A model generated the notes under the pieces. The model searched no databases and was not told the DNA's origin. It worked only from the letters and a program-made list of their open reading frames with translations. 56,318 bases of DNA, taken from Pseudomonadota bacterium. Its GTDB lineage: Bacteria > Pseudomonadota > Alphaproteobacteria > Sphingomonadales > Sphingomonadaceae. The translations under genes and the position numbers were made by a program. The DNA is taken from positions 1 through 56,318 of the forward strand of contig JAEXAW010000081.1 in the NCBI GenBank assembly GCA_023458055.1, written 5' to 3'. This document shows, piece by piece, positions 26,187 to 34,595 of this stretch. Numbering within the stretch: position 1 is the stretch's first letter; each line of letters opens with the position of its first letter.

Positions 26187-27466
26187 AAGCGCTTGCGCCG
26201 CGCCCACCAATAGAGCGGCAATCCGGCAAGGCTGAGCAGCACCGACAGGAGCGAAACCATCAGCCCCGCGCCCCACAGGCTCCACAGGCAGAAGGGAAGG
26301 CCGATCAGCGCGGTCGGCAACGCGATGCGGTGCTTTAGTGCGGCGATAGTGCAAGCAAGATAGAGCCACAGCGTCGCCGAGGTTGAGAGTAGCGCCATGA
26401 ACGAAAATAATCCCGCAGTGGATTTGCTGCTGTTGGCGATGACGAGCAGGCTTGCAAACAGGCTGGAGACGATCAGCGCGCGCACCGGCGTTCCCGACGC
26501 ATCGGTATGCGCAAACCAGTCCGGGAGCAGGCGGCGGCGCGCCATATCCAGCGGGACTTCGCCTTGCACAAGAATCCAGCCATTGGTTGCCCCGAACGCG
26601 CTGATCGCGGCAAAGAGTGCAATCCACGGACCCACCGAAGGCGACCAGAAGGTGCGGACGAACAGTTCGAACGGCGCGGGCGATTGTTCGACGGCGCTCG
26701 CGGGAAGCATCAACGCGATCCCCGAACAGACGATGAGGTAGATCACTCCGGTCAGCAATGCGCCCCAAAATGTTGCGCGCGGGATATTGATTTCGGGCTT
26801 GTCGACCTTGTCCGCGACCGCGCCGGCGGCTTCAAACCCGATCATCGCCCATAAGGTGAGCGCGGCCGCCGCATTGACCGCTGGAAGCGACAAGCCTTCA
26901 TCGGGAAACGGCGCGAGTGACGCTGTCCCATCGCGTGCCAAAACCACAAAGATGAGCCAGGCGACCACGGCAAGCGGGACCAATTTGAGCAAGGTTGTTA
27001 CCGATTGGAGCCAGCCTGCCGCGCTGACTCCGCGCATGTTGATGAGCGTCAAGGTCCAGATCACCGCGAGCACGGTGAGCGTGCCATGTTGGGCCACGAA
27101 CGGCACGAGGCTTGATAGGTAGCTTACTCCGCCCACCGCGATGGTGACGACACCCGTCCACACCGACACCCAGTAACTGAAGGCGATGAGAGTGCCGGGG
27201 ATCGGCCCCAGGCTTTCTGTGATGAGCCCCGACAGTCCGCGCGCCTCGGTAAAATGCGCGGTCAAGCGCGCCAGCACATGGGCAAGGCAGAGCGCGCCCG
27301 CAATGGTAACCACCCATCCGGCAACCCCGTTCCAGCCGAAGGGGGCGAGGCTGGCAGGGAGCAGGAACACGCCCGAGCCGATCATATTGCCCATCACCAC
27401 CGCGAGGCACATCCAGAAACCAAGCTTGCGGATTGGTACAGCGGTAGCTGGCGGGCGCACTGGCAA
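26150..27466 (-). CDS. APC family amino-acid/polyamine permease
   Basis: 438 residues with about 12 hydrophobic helices. GFWMCLAVVMGNMIGSGVFLLPASLAPFG is the conserved helix 1 with the unwound GSG substrate-binding element of APC transporters, and FEAAGAVADKVDKPEINIPRA is the helix 6 region. It resembles basic amino-acid/polyamine antiporters (APA). The start is TTG 27466 or GTG 27460; AAGGA lies 4 or 10 bases before them. Located immediately downstream of the TonB-receptor gene but separated by that gene's terminator. The substrate is not determinable. Confidence 0.9.
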   Translation of the reverse strand: MPVRPPATAVPIRKLGFWMCLAVVMGNMIGSGVFLLPASLAPFGWNGVAGWVVTIAGALCLAHVLARLTAHFTEARGLSGLITESLGPIPGTLIAFSYWVSVWTGVVTIAVGGVSYLSSLVPFVAQHGTLTVLAVIWTLTLINMRGVSAAGWLQSVTTLLKLVPLAVVAWLIFVVLARDGTASLAPFPDEGLSLPAVNAAAALTLWAMIGFEAAGAVADKVDKPEINIPRATFWGALLTGVIYLIVCSGIALMLPASAVEQSPAPFELFVRTFWSPSVGPWIALFAAISAFGATNGWILVQGEVPLDMARRRLLPDWFAHTDASGTPVRALIVSSLFASLLVIANSSKSTAGLFSFMALLSTSATLWLYLACTIAALKHRIALPTALIGLPFCLWSLWGAGLMVSLLSVLLSLAGLPLYWWARRKRFYLGEGGSSSGA

Positions 27467-27487
27467 GGGGTCCTTCTATCCCGAAAC

Positions 27488-27519
27488 AAAAAGGCCGGGG
27501 CGTTTAACCCCAGCCTTTT
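27488..27519 (-). terminator. Terminator of the TonB-receptor gene
   Basis: On the minus strand AAAAGGCTGGGG pairs with CCCCGGCCTTTTT around TTAAACG, with one mismatch and a T-run at the end. It lies 30 bp past the receptor stop and before the APC permease start. Confidence 0.85.
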
Positions 27520-27548
27520 CGTTTAATCGCTTATGCGGTCGAGCGCGA

Positions 27549-29966
27549 TCAGAATTTCGTTCCGAATTTAAGACCGAAGGTTCTGGGCTGGATCACATAA
27601 TAATAGATTTTGCCGCCGATGGCCGTGAGGTTATTCGGATCACCGCACACGCTTTCGAGACATTGGATTGAATTGCCCATGATCCCGCGCTTGTCGAGCA
27701 TGTTACGGACATAGAATTCGAGGCTCCAACGGTCGTTCGACAAGCCGAGCGCACCATCCACCGACGTATAGGCCGGAAGATTGCCCTGAATATTATTTTC
27801 ATGGGTGCGCAGGTCAGAACGGCGTTTGCCTTCATAGACCGCTGCCAGCTGGATATGCCCATTGTTGCTGCCGATGGGATATTCATAGCGGGCAACGGCA
27901 TTGCCCTTAAACTTGGCCGTGATGGGAAGTTGTGTGCCTTTGGGGGCAAGCAAATTGGTACCGGTGCATGCGATAGCGGTATTGTTACAATAATCCTTGC
28001 TCAACTTGGCATCATTGTAGCTTGCGCCGATATTGAAAGACAGCCCGCCCGTGCGATAGCCCGCGTCGACTTCGATGCCGCGGATGCGCGCATCGCCACC
28101 ACTCCGAATCTCGGTGAGGCCGTTCTGGCCAAGGAAGGAAAGCTGCACATCCTTCCAATCCTCCTGATAGATCGCCCCGTTGAAGCGGAAACCCGGCGCG
28201 GGGGTCGTCTTCCAGCCAATTTCATAGTTGGTGAGGAAGTCGGGCTTATACGGGTCAAGCGTGCCGCGTCGGTTAATCCCGCCCGGACGGAAGCCCTTGG
28301 ACCAGGTTGCGTAAACCATGAAATCATTGTTCGGCTTATAGGTCAGGTTGAGCTTGTGGATGAAGCCCGTATCCTTGGTACGCTTATCGACATTAGTACA
28401 GGGTGCGCCATCGACTGTCGGCGGGGCCAAAGTGCCGGTCGGGTTCTGGTTCCACGGCTGCCCCGTCGTGGTAAAACACGCCGCCACGCCAGTCTTTGAC
28501 GAATAGCCACGACTATAGCCAAAAAACCCTTCAAGCGAGTTGTCATATTTATAATAACGCCCTCCCCCCGTCAGCGACAGCGTCGGGGTGATATCGAACG
28601 TGAGCTCACCAAAAGCGGCATAATCGCGGTCGATACGGATTTGTTTGGTGAACCAGATATTGGAACGCGTGCCCGGCACAACCAGCTTATCTGCTATGCC
28701 ATCAATGATATAATTCTGCTCAATATTATGCGTTTGCTTCTGATAAAAAAGCCCGCCGATAAAGCGCAGCCGCGCATCCTGCGGCGAGGTAAAGCGCAGT
28801 TCGTGGCTCTGCTTGTTGAAGCGGTCTGGCGCGTGAATATATTGGTTCGGATTCACTGGGACGCCACTATTGTCATAAAAATAGGCACCATATCCGGCCA
28901 GCGCATCATAGAAATAGCTATAATCCGAATAGTCGCTGTCAGTATCCACACGGCGTTTCAGCAGGGCGCCTGCATAGGTCACATCCCATTTGCCAATCTT
29001 GCCTTCAACCGTCAGCGCGGCCTGAGCCCAGCGGTCATCCGAGCGTTCCTTGTTGAATTGCATCGTCTGGAGATCGCCCAGCCCACGTTCCTGTGCGAAG
29101 CTACCATGGCTCAACTGACGCTGCGCAATGACTGACGGGGTCACCGTCCAATCATCGTCCAGTTCAACGCCGAGCGCCATACGTCCGCCGACCGTATCGA
29201 CATCATTATAATTTTTCTTGACGTATGGCGCGTTGGTCATGGTCACGCCCGAGGTCGGGAAACGGAGGCTGCCCGGTATATTGTCAATGTAGCCCGCCGC
29301 ATGATCATAATAGCCGACGACGCGGAGCGCGACGCGGTCATTCATCGCGATATTGACGAAGCCTTCGGCAATATGCCCCCAACCGCCATGCGCAACCTTG
29401 TTGACCTCGAAATCAACCGCGCCATAAGTGGAGCCCTGATCCGGTTTGTTGGTGATCATTTTGATCGTACCGGCCTGACTTGATGCGCCATAAAGCGTGC
29501 CTTGCGGACCGGCCAGCGCTTCGACGCGCGCCATATCATAGACGTGAATATCGAGCGCGCCCTGAATGGTCGTGATCGGCTGTTCGTCAAGATAGGTACC
29601 GACCGAAGGGAGCGAGCCCGAATGGTTGCCATCGCCGCCCGAGGCTACGCCGCGAAAATAGACGTTGGAAAAACCGGGACCCGCCGACTGGATCGAGACA
29701 GACGGAAGGAATTTTGTGAAATCGGTCAGTTCGGTCACTTGCAGATCGTCGAGCTTCTTGTCGCCCAGCGCCTGCACCGACATCGGCACATCCTGAAGAT
29801 TTTGTTCGCGCTTCGAAGCGGTCACAACGATTTCGTCGGTGTCATTTTGCGCCGTGGCCGTCTCCTGGGTCTGGGCCAGCGCCGGCATCGCGGTTGCGAG
29901 CATCGTGCCCCCCAGCAACAAGGCAAGGCCTTTGCCGCGGAACATGATTTTGGTGGGATGGTTCAT
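27549..29966 (-). CDS. TonB-dependent outer-membrane receptor
   Basis: 805 residues. A signal peptide ends at ALAQ (about 32). A TonB-box-like DEIVVTASKREQ follows at about 45, then a plug domain (DVPMSVQALGDKKLDDL... GPQGTLYGASSQAGTIKMITNKP) and a 22-strand barrel ending in FGLKFGTKF with the terminal Phe needed for outer-membrane assembly. The plug wording is that of the large sphingomonad receptor group, usually linked to unusual carbon or natural-product uptake; the ligand is unknown. ATG at 29966; its GGGGAGA ribosome site can be buried in a leader hairpin. The TPR-sulfotransferase gene lies 185 bp upstream on the same strand. Confidence 0.93.
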   Translation of the reverse strand: MNHPTKIMFRGKGLALLLGGTMLATAMPALAQTQETATAQNDTDEIVVTASKREQNLQDVPMSVQALGDKKLDDLQVTELTDFTKFLPSVSIQSAGPGFSNVYFRGVASGGDGNHSGSLPSVGTYLDEQPITTIQGALDIHVYDMARVEALAGPQGTLYGASSQAGTIKMITNKPDQGSTYGAVDFEVNKVAHGGWGHIAEGFVNIAMNDRVALRVVGYYDHAAGYIDNIPGSLRFPTSGVTMTNAPYVKKNYNDVDTVGGRMALGVELDDDWTVTPSVIAQRQLSHGSFAQERGLGDLQTMQFNKERSDDRWAQAALTVEGKIGKWDVTYAGALLKRRVDTDSDYSDYSYFYDALAGYGAYFYDNSGVPVNPNQYIHAPDRFNKQSHELRFTSPQDARLRFIGGLFYQKQTHNIEQNYIIDGIADKLVVPGTRSNIWFTKQIRIDRDYAAFGELTFDITPTLSLTGGGRYYKYDNSLEGFFGYSRGYSSKTGVAACFTTTGQPWNQNPTGTLAPPTVDGAPCTNVDKRTKDTGFIHKLNLTYKPNNDFMVYATWSKGFRPGGINRRGTLDPYKPDFLTNYEIGWKTTPAPGFRFNGAIYQEDWKDVQLSFLGQNGLTEIRSGGDARIRGIEVDAGYRTGGLSFNIGASYNDAKLSKDYCNNTAIACTGTNLLAPKGTQLPITAKFKGNAVARYEYPIGSNNGHIQLAAVYEGKRRSDLRTHENNIQGNLPAYTSVDGALGLSNDRWSLEFYVRNMLDKRGIMGNSIQCLESVCGDPNNLTAIGGKIYYYVIQPRTFGLKFGTKF

Positions 29967-30024
29967 CTTTTATATCTCCCCGCTTTTATCTTCTGCCGGG
30001 AGATATATTCTCCCCGCTAACGGG
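29967..30024 (-). promoter_or_regulatory. Candidate translational switch in the TonB-receptor leader
   Basis: Read on the minus strand, the SD segment GGGGAGATATA (29981-29971) can pair with TATATCTCCC (30007-29998): a perfect 10-bp stem with a 17-base loop that hides the SD 4 bases before the ATG. The same TCTCCC can pair instead with an upstream GGGAGA (30014-30009) in a tight hairpin with a 5-base loop, freeing the SD. That upstream segment can also pair in CCCG/CGGG (30024-30021 with 30017-30014). Mutually exclusive pairings of this kind are the hallmark of riboswitch- or thermosensor-like control. The structure is visible; the function is inferred. Confidence 0.55.
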
Positions 30025-30026
30025 AA

Positions 30027-30055
30027 AATCTGAATAGAAACGGGGGTTCGGTCAA
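30027..30055 (-). promoter_or_regulatory. Possible promoter of the TonB-receptor gene
   Basis: On the minus strand TTGACC (30055-30050) and CAGATT (30032-30027) are spaced by 17 bases. The -35 is good and the -10 poor. If used, transcription would begin just before the switch-like hairpins. Confidence 0.25.
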
Positions 30056-30151
30056 TCGGCTTTTGATTGTTACCGAAGTTAATTTAGACAAAGAGATATC
30101 ATCTGTGACCAATATGTCACGATGCGCGAAATATTATTGCGCAGGAAAGAC

Positions 30152-31906
30152 TTAACGCGGCACGTCGGGGTAGGCCGTCAGCACATCACCCAGCGCGGTT
30201 TCAAGCGGGCCAAGCCATGCTGCATAATCCTGCCAGCGGTCCATCCCGTCGCGATTGATCGGGCGGCGCACCTGCTCGCTGCTCGCCGTGCGCACCGCGC
30301 GTTCATTTTCATGGAATCGCAGGCAGGCTTCCTCGAACGGGAGGCCAAGAAAGGCGAGCAAGCGGCGCACTTCGCCTTCGAGGTCGGCGACAATCGCTTC
30401 ATGGATGACACGGTGCACCTTGCCCGGCAGCGCAACGTCGACTGCGCGCATGAGATGGACATAGTCGCGATAATAATGCCCCATATCTTCGAGGCTGTAG
30501 GAGAAATTCTGCCCGCGCGCATAATGCTGGCGGAAATTGGAAAAACAGCAATCCATCGGATGCCGCCGCGCGTCGATAATCTTCGCATTGGGCAAAATGC
30601 GGTGGATCAGCGGCAGGTGCAGCCAGTTATTGGGCAGCTTGTCGATAAAATAGGGCTTGTCGGTTTTGCGCTGGATCCGCGTCGCGTCGAGATAGCGGGT
30701 GCCGAGCGCCATCAGTTCGTCATCGCCGAGGTCACCCAGCAGGCCAGGATAAGCGTTGACGCCAGCATCGCCTTCACCGAAGCGCCGCTGCAAGTCCTGC
30801 GCAATCGCGGGAATTTCGCCCAGTTCCTGCGTGCCCTCGACCTGGCTGTGGCTCGCCAATATCTGCTCGATTAGCGTCGATCCGGCGCGCGGCATGCCGA
30901 GGATGAAGATGACATCATCACGGAGGTCGCCAAACGCCGGGCCGTTCAACGCGCCACTTTCCAGCATGGCGATACTGCGCCCGACCATCGCGCTGATGCG
31001 TTCGGGGCGATAGCCGATTTCCTCGCGCCTCAGCGCATTGCCTTCGCGATAATGGGCAAAGCTGCGTTCGGCGCGCTCCGGGCCGGCCGGTGCGTCCTCC
31101 CATGCCTTGCCGAGCGAGAAATGAAGATGGAAACGATCCTCGGCGCTGAGATCGGCACGCTCCAGCGCAGCCTCCATTGCGGCCCTGTCCGCCTCGTCAA
31201 ACTGGACGGTTTTGAGATTGGCGAGGCTCCACCATGCTTCGCCAAAACCCGGCTCCAGCGCGATGGCGCGGCGATAGGCGGCGATGCCATCGTCTTGCCG
31301 CCCCACGGTTTTCAACACATGGCCATAGCTCATCCACAGCTTGGCATTATCGGGGAGAAGCGCGACCATTTCTTCGTAAATCGCAATCGCTTCATCAAAG
31401 CCGCCGACCCGCACCAGTGCCGCTGCCTTCAAATTTTTGTGACCGGGATTGTCGGGGTCCACCGCAAGCACCTGTTGCAGCACCTCGATCGCTTCGCCCG
31501 AGCGCGCCTGACGGTGGAGGATCATCGCCAGATTGGCGCGCGCCGCGACGAAATCGGGGGCGAGTTCGAGCGCACGGCGGAGCAGTTTTTCTGCGGCCTC
31601 GACGCGGCCCACCCGCGCGGCGACCTCGGCAAACATACGGATTGCGGCGACGTCGAACGGATTTTCCTTGAGCCGCTCGCGCAGCAGATGCTCGGCCTTG
31701 GGGATGTCATTATCAACCAGCGCGAGCCCTGCCTCCATCAACAAAGGATCGGATTTGGCGGCATGGATGGCGTTAAGTTCCGCCGCGCTCGCTGTCTCCG
31801 CATCCTCCGTTTCGCGCAAGCCCCGCGCGAGCGCGCGCCACGCTTCGGCATCCTCAGGGTTGTGACGGGTGCGGGCTTCGAGCCCGGCAATATCGGCGCT
31901 GGTCAT
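30152..31906 (-). CDS. TPR-repeat sulfotransferase family protein
   Basis: 584 residues from ATG 31906 (longer in-frame starts add an Arg-rich, non-homologous head). Residues about 1-270 are tandem TPR helices (for example AEKLLRRALELAPDFVAARANLAMILHRQ). Residues about 330-560 are a sulfotransferase domain with the PAPS 5'-phosphate loop PRAGSTL (339-345) and later NAKIIDARRHPMDCCFSNF, typical of the 3'-phosphate site. The family moves sulfate from PAPS to proteins or small molecules. In sphingomonads and Caulobacterales such genes often neighbour TonB receptors, as here. The target of sulfation is not known. Cytoplasmic; no signal peptide. Confidence 0.88.
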   Translation of the reverse strand: MTSADIAGLEARTRHNPEDAEAWRALARGLRETEDAETASAAELNAIHAAKSDPLLMEAGLALVDNDIPKAEHLLRERLKENPFDVAAIRMFAEVAARVGRVEAAEKLLRRALELAPDFVAARANLAMILHRQARSGEAIEVLQQVLAVDPDNPGHKNLKAAALVRVGGFDEAIAIYEEMVALLPDNAKLWMSYGHVLKTVGRQDDGIAAYRRAIALEPGFGEAWWSLANLKTVQFDEADRAAMEAALERADLSAEDRFHLHFSLGKAWEDAPAGPERAERSFAHYREGNALRREEIGYRPERISAMVGRSIAMLESGALNGPAFGDLRDDVIFILGMPRAGSTLIEQILASHSQVEGTQELGEIPAIAQDLQRRFGEGDAGVNAYPGLLGDLGDDELMALGTRYLDATRIQRKTDKPYFIDKLPNNWLHLPLIHRILPNAKIIDARRHPMDCCFSNFRQHYARGQNFSYSLEDMGHYYRDYVHLMRAVDVALPGKVHRVIHEAIVADLEGEVRRLLAFLGLPFEEACLRFHENERAVRTASSEQVRRPINRDGMDRWQDYAAWLGPLETALGDVLTAYPDVPR

Positions 31907-31973
31907 CGTCCGCACTTGTGGCAAGCCCGCCCCGCTTTGGCAATTCGCATTTGGCTGCGAAGATAGAGCAAAC

Positions 31974-32864
31974 TCACCCGATCTCGTCCGCATCCCACGG
32001 AAAGAAGGGCGGCAGCGCCGATGCCTTGCCCGCAAAATCCGCGGCGCGCTTCTCGCGAAACGCCGCAACCCCCTCCTTGCCATCCGCAAGGCTGGTGTAG
32101 AACATCGCGAGCGATTCAACATCATGCGCGGCGCGGGGATGCGGGGCGGCGCTATTGGCCAGCACCATCTGCCGGATCAGCGCCATGCTCACCGGCGACC
32201 GGTTGGCGATGAGGCTTCGCGCAAAATCGCTTGCGACCTCGATTAGCCGGTCGGCCTCGACCACTTCGCGCACCAGCCCAATCTCGCGGGCTTCCTCGGC
32301 CGACAAAATATCCGCGCGGTAAAATAGCTCGAGCGTCTTTTCATGGCCGACAATGCGCGGGAGGAACCAGGTTGAACAAGCCTCGGGCGTCACACCAAGG
32401 CGGCCAAAAACAAAGCCGATCCGCGCCTTGTCCGAGGCAAAGCGGAAATCCATCGGCAGCGTCATGGTCGCACCGATGCCGACCGCCGCACCATTGATCG
32501 CGCCGATGACCGGCTTGGTACAGGCGTACATCGCCAGCGCGACGCGGCCTCCGGTATCGCGCACCCCGCGCTCGATTTCGGGCTGCACCGGTCGTTCGGC
32601 CATATCCGCCAGCGTCGGGCGAAGCGTCTCGTCGAGCCCGAACACATTGCCCTCTCCGGCCAAGTCCATCCCGGCACAAAAAGCCCGCCCTGCGCCCGTC
32701 ACCAACACCGCCCGCACGGCGTCATCGCTACTCGCCCGGCGATAGGCATCGACCAGCTCGTCGGCCATGGTGACGGTAAAAGCATTAAGCTGCTCCGGCC
32801 GGTTCAGCGTCAACCGCAACAGGCCATCGTCGATGTCGTAAAGAATGGTTTGGTATTGGGTCAT
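31974..32864 (-). CDS. Enoyl-CoA hydratase/isomerase (crotonase) family protein
   Basis: 296 residues from ATG 32864 (GGAG upstream). The crotonase core is intact: LNRPEQLNAFTVTMADEL, the oxyanion-hole segment GAGRAFCAGMDL and GAAVGIGATMTLPMDFRFAS. The glutamate of TPEACS matches the second catalytic Glu of enoyl-CoA hydratases, but the position of the first Glu (in G-x-CELAL of hydratases) is a non-acidic residue. So hydration of 2-enoyl-CoA is not assured, and an isomerase or other crotonase reaction is possible. The ATG is 182 bp from a divergent small gene. Confidence 0.88.
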   Translation of the reverse strand: MTQYQTILYDIDDGLLRLTLNRPEQLNAFTVTMADELVDAYRRASSDDAVRAVLVTGAGRAFCAGMDLAGEGNVFGLDETLRPTLADMAERPVQPEIERGVRDTGGRVALAMYACTKPVIGAINGAAVGIGATMTLPMDFRFASDKARIGFVFGRLGVTPEACSTWFLPRIVGHEKTLELFYRADILSAEEAREIGLVREVVEADRLIEVASDFARSLIANRSPVSMALIRQMVLANSAAPHPRAAHDVESLAMFYTSLADGKEGVAAFREKRAADFAGKASALPPFFPWDADEIG

Positions 32865-33046
32865 AGTTGGTTCTCCGGATGCGATCGGCGGACGAAGCTT
32901 TGCCCTGATGGAGAGGCGTGCGCAACAGATCTTGAGCGAGTAGGTGCAACGCTGAAAAGTTGTTGGCGGATGCCTTCCCAGCATTCGCCCGAAATGCCCC
33001 TACGCTGGTGAAGCGTGATGCTCGTGGGCTAGACGGGGAGCGCCGC

Positions 33047-33166
33047 GTGACACAGCGCCGCCCATGCCTGAGATGCCGCCGGGCTTTCGACAGCCACGGC
33101 CCCGGCAACCGTATGTGTTTGGCGTGTCGCGACAAGGTGGGCGATGCGAGTCCTTATGCGATGTAA
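33047..33166 (+). CDS. 39-residue twin-CxxC zinc-ribbon-like protein
   Basis: GTG at 33047 with GGGGAG 6 bases upstream. The product has two CxxC pairs (C7-x2-C10 and C25-x2-C28) separated by a basic, Gly-rich loop (RRAFDSHGPGNRM), a zinc-ribbon knuckle arrangement. It ends SPYAM. Longer in-frame starts exist but lack an SD. The pattern is familiar from short uncharacterised sphingomonad proteins. RNA or protein binding is only a guess from the fold. Confidence 0.7.
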   Translation: MTQRRPCLRCRRAFDSHGPGNRMCLACRDKVGDASPYAM

Positions 33167-33253
33167 TCGGCGTTGGCGCGCCCCGTCGCCCGCGCTTGTC
33201 CTGAGCAAAAAATTGTGGCTTAAAGTACGCCTCGGGCAGCGGGGGAGACTTCC

Positions 33254-34186
33254 TTGGAACATCATATTGATCGGCGGGTCGTCTTAAGTCAGGACTCTGA
33301 ATACAAAAACCTATATGCGTGGTCTCTTGTAGAATTCGATGCTGAAGGAAATAAGGTCGGTAGAGACCAGATTCCGTGGGGCTCGACACTCTATTTTTCC
33401 GCCACCGAACTGACCCTCCGAGATACGCTAAATATCAGGCCCGAATACCGAACCGATGACAAGAGTAAGGTTGAGGTTCGAGAGCGCCAGTTCATCCGCG
33501 CTAGGCTCTCGCCCCAAGACGGTGGGGGGCGCGGCAGGTTTCGTGACACCGCGTATTCGATGTTCGGGACGGATAGGACTATATCGTCTTTTGAATTACA
33601 AATAGAGCAACTTGAGGGAGATGACGAGCAAGCGCGATGCACCTCATGGGGCATAGTCAGCTACACTAGCGAGGTGGACTTTGTTGACGAAACCACCGAT
33701 GATATAGTCGCCTTCTGCCTTTATGTAACCCCGGCGACCTTTGCTCGATACGCTGCAAAGATTGCAGCAGCCGAGATCGATGAAGCAACGTTGCGTGTGG
33801 GCGGGGTTGCGGGCTTCTATTCGGATTGGTCCCCCTCCATTTCAACCGATAGCGTGAAGGTTCTGACGAGCTATAAGGAGCACGAAGTCGAGACGCCGGA
33901 AGGATGTGAAATCATCCCACCTCGGTTGGGCTCAGTTGACGAGGCCGAATTTTATCTTGGCCGAGTACGAAATCTTGAAATCGCAAAGCGCGACCCCGAC
34001 GACGAAAACCCTTTGTCCGACGACGGCCATGACGGATTGCCGACTGACCAAAAGCAGGGTGATTATGAGAGACAATCCCGTCTAGCGACGCATGCTACGA
34101 ACAATCGGGCGGTTGGACTGCTATCGAATTTGCGCGTTGCTGCTTGGTTAATTGTGGCCCTGCTTGTTCTCCTCTTTCTGAAATAG
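33254..34186 (+). CDS. Uncharacterised tail-anchored protein with atypical composition
   Basis: 310 residues from TTG 33254, which has GGGGGAGA 6 bases before it. Residues 1-280 look soluble, acidic and beta-rich. The C-terminus is one membrane helix followed by the end (NLRVAAWLIVALLVLLFLK), i.e. a tail anchor. No family recognised. Its base use is visibly richer in A/T than its neighbours (many AAA, ATA, TCT, GAT codons), and it lies between a crotonase gene and tRNA-Gly. It may be a horizontally acquired gene. No integrase or att repeat was found. Confidence 0.7.
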   Translation: MEHHIDRRVVLSQDSEYKNLYAWSLVEFDAEGNKVGRDQIPWGSTLYFSATELTLRDTLNIRPEYRTDDKSKVEVRERQFIRARLSPQDGGGRGRFRDTAYSMFGTDRTISSFELQIEQLEGDDEQARCTSWGIVSYTSEVDFVDETTDDIVAFCLYVTPATFARYAAKIAAAEIDEATLRVGGVAGFYSDWSPSISTDSVKVLTSYKEHEVETPEGCEIIPPRLGSVDEAEFYLGRVRNLEIAKRDPDDENPLSDDGHDGLPTDQKQGDYERQSRLATHATNNRAVGLLSNLRVAAWLIVALLVLLFLK

Positions 34187-34299
34187 GGCTGAAGCAATTT
34201 GATGCAGTCGCCTTGAGTTTGCGGCCACAGTTAGATTACCTCGGAGATAACCTCAGGGCCGTCCCTGAGGGGCCGAAAGTGTCAAAAGTCTCGGAAATC

Positions 34300-34374
34300 T
34301 GGAGCGGGCGAAGGGATTCGAACCCTCGACCCCAACCTTGGCAAGGTTGTGCTCTACCCCTGAGCTACGCCCGC
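34300..34374 (-). tRNA. tRNA-Gly (GCC anticodon)
   Basis: 75 nt including an encoded CCA end. Acceptor GCGGGCG/CGCCCGC, D-arm GCTC-AGGGGTA-GAGC, anticodon stem CAACC/GGTTG with loop TTGCCAA (anticodon GCC), T-arm GAGGG-TTCGAAT-CCCTT. All stems pair. It reads glycine GGC/GGU codons. Confidence 0.97.
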
Positions 34375-34595
34375 TCTGGCGCCTGACCGGACCGGCTGGT
34401 GGACAGCCGCATCGGTGGGTGAGGGCGCGCGACTAGCAATGATTCTTGAAGACAGCAAGCCCCTTATTGGGGTTTACGCAAGATTCTTTCATCTGCCCGC
34501 TTGGATGTTACGCGCTTAAGGCTTGGCATTCGCGCAATTTGCCCCACATAAGGGATGCGTTTATACATATTCAGCCAAACGATAAGGAGCCGCCC

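Noticed and set aside
33000..34400. Integrated island at tRNA-Gly
   Set aside because: No integrase gene and no duplicate of the tRNA 3' end was found on the left side; only composition supports transfer, so no att site is annotated.
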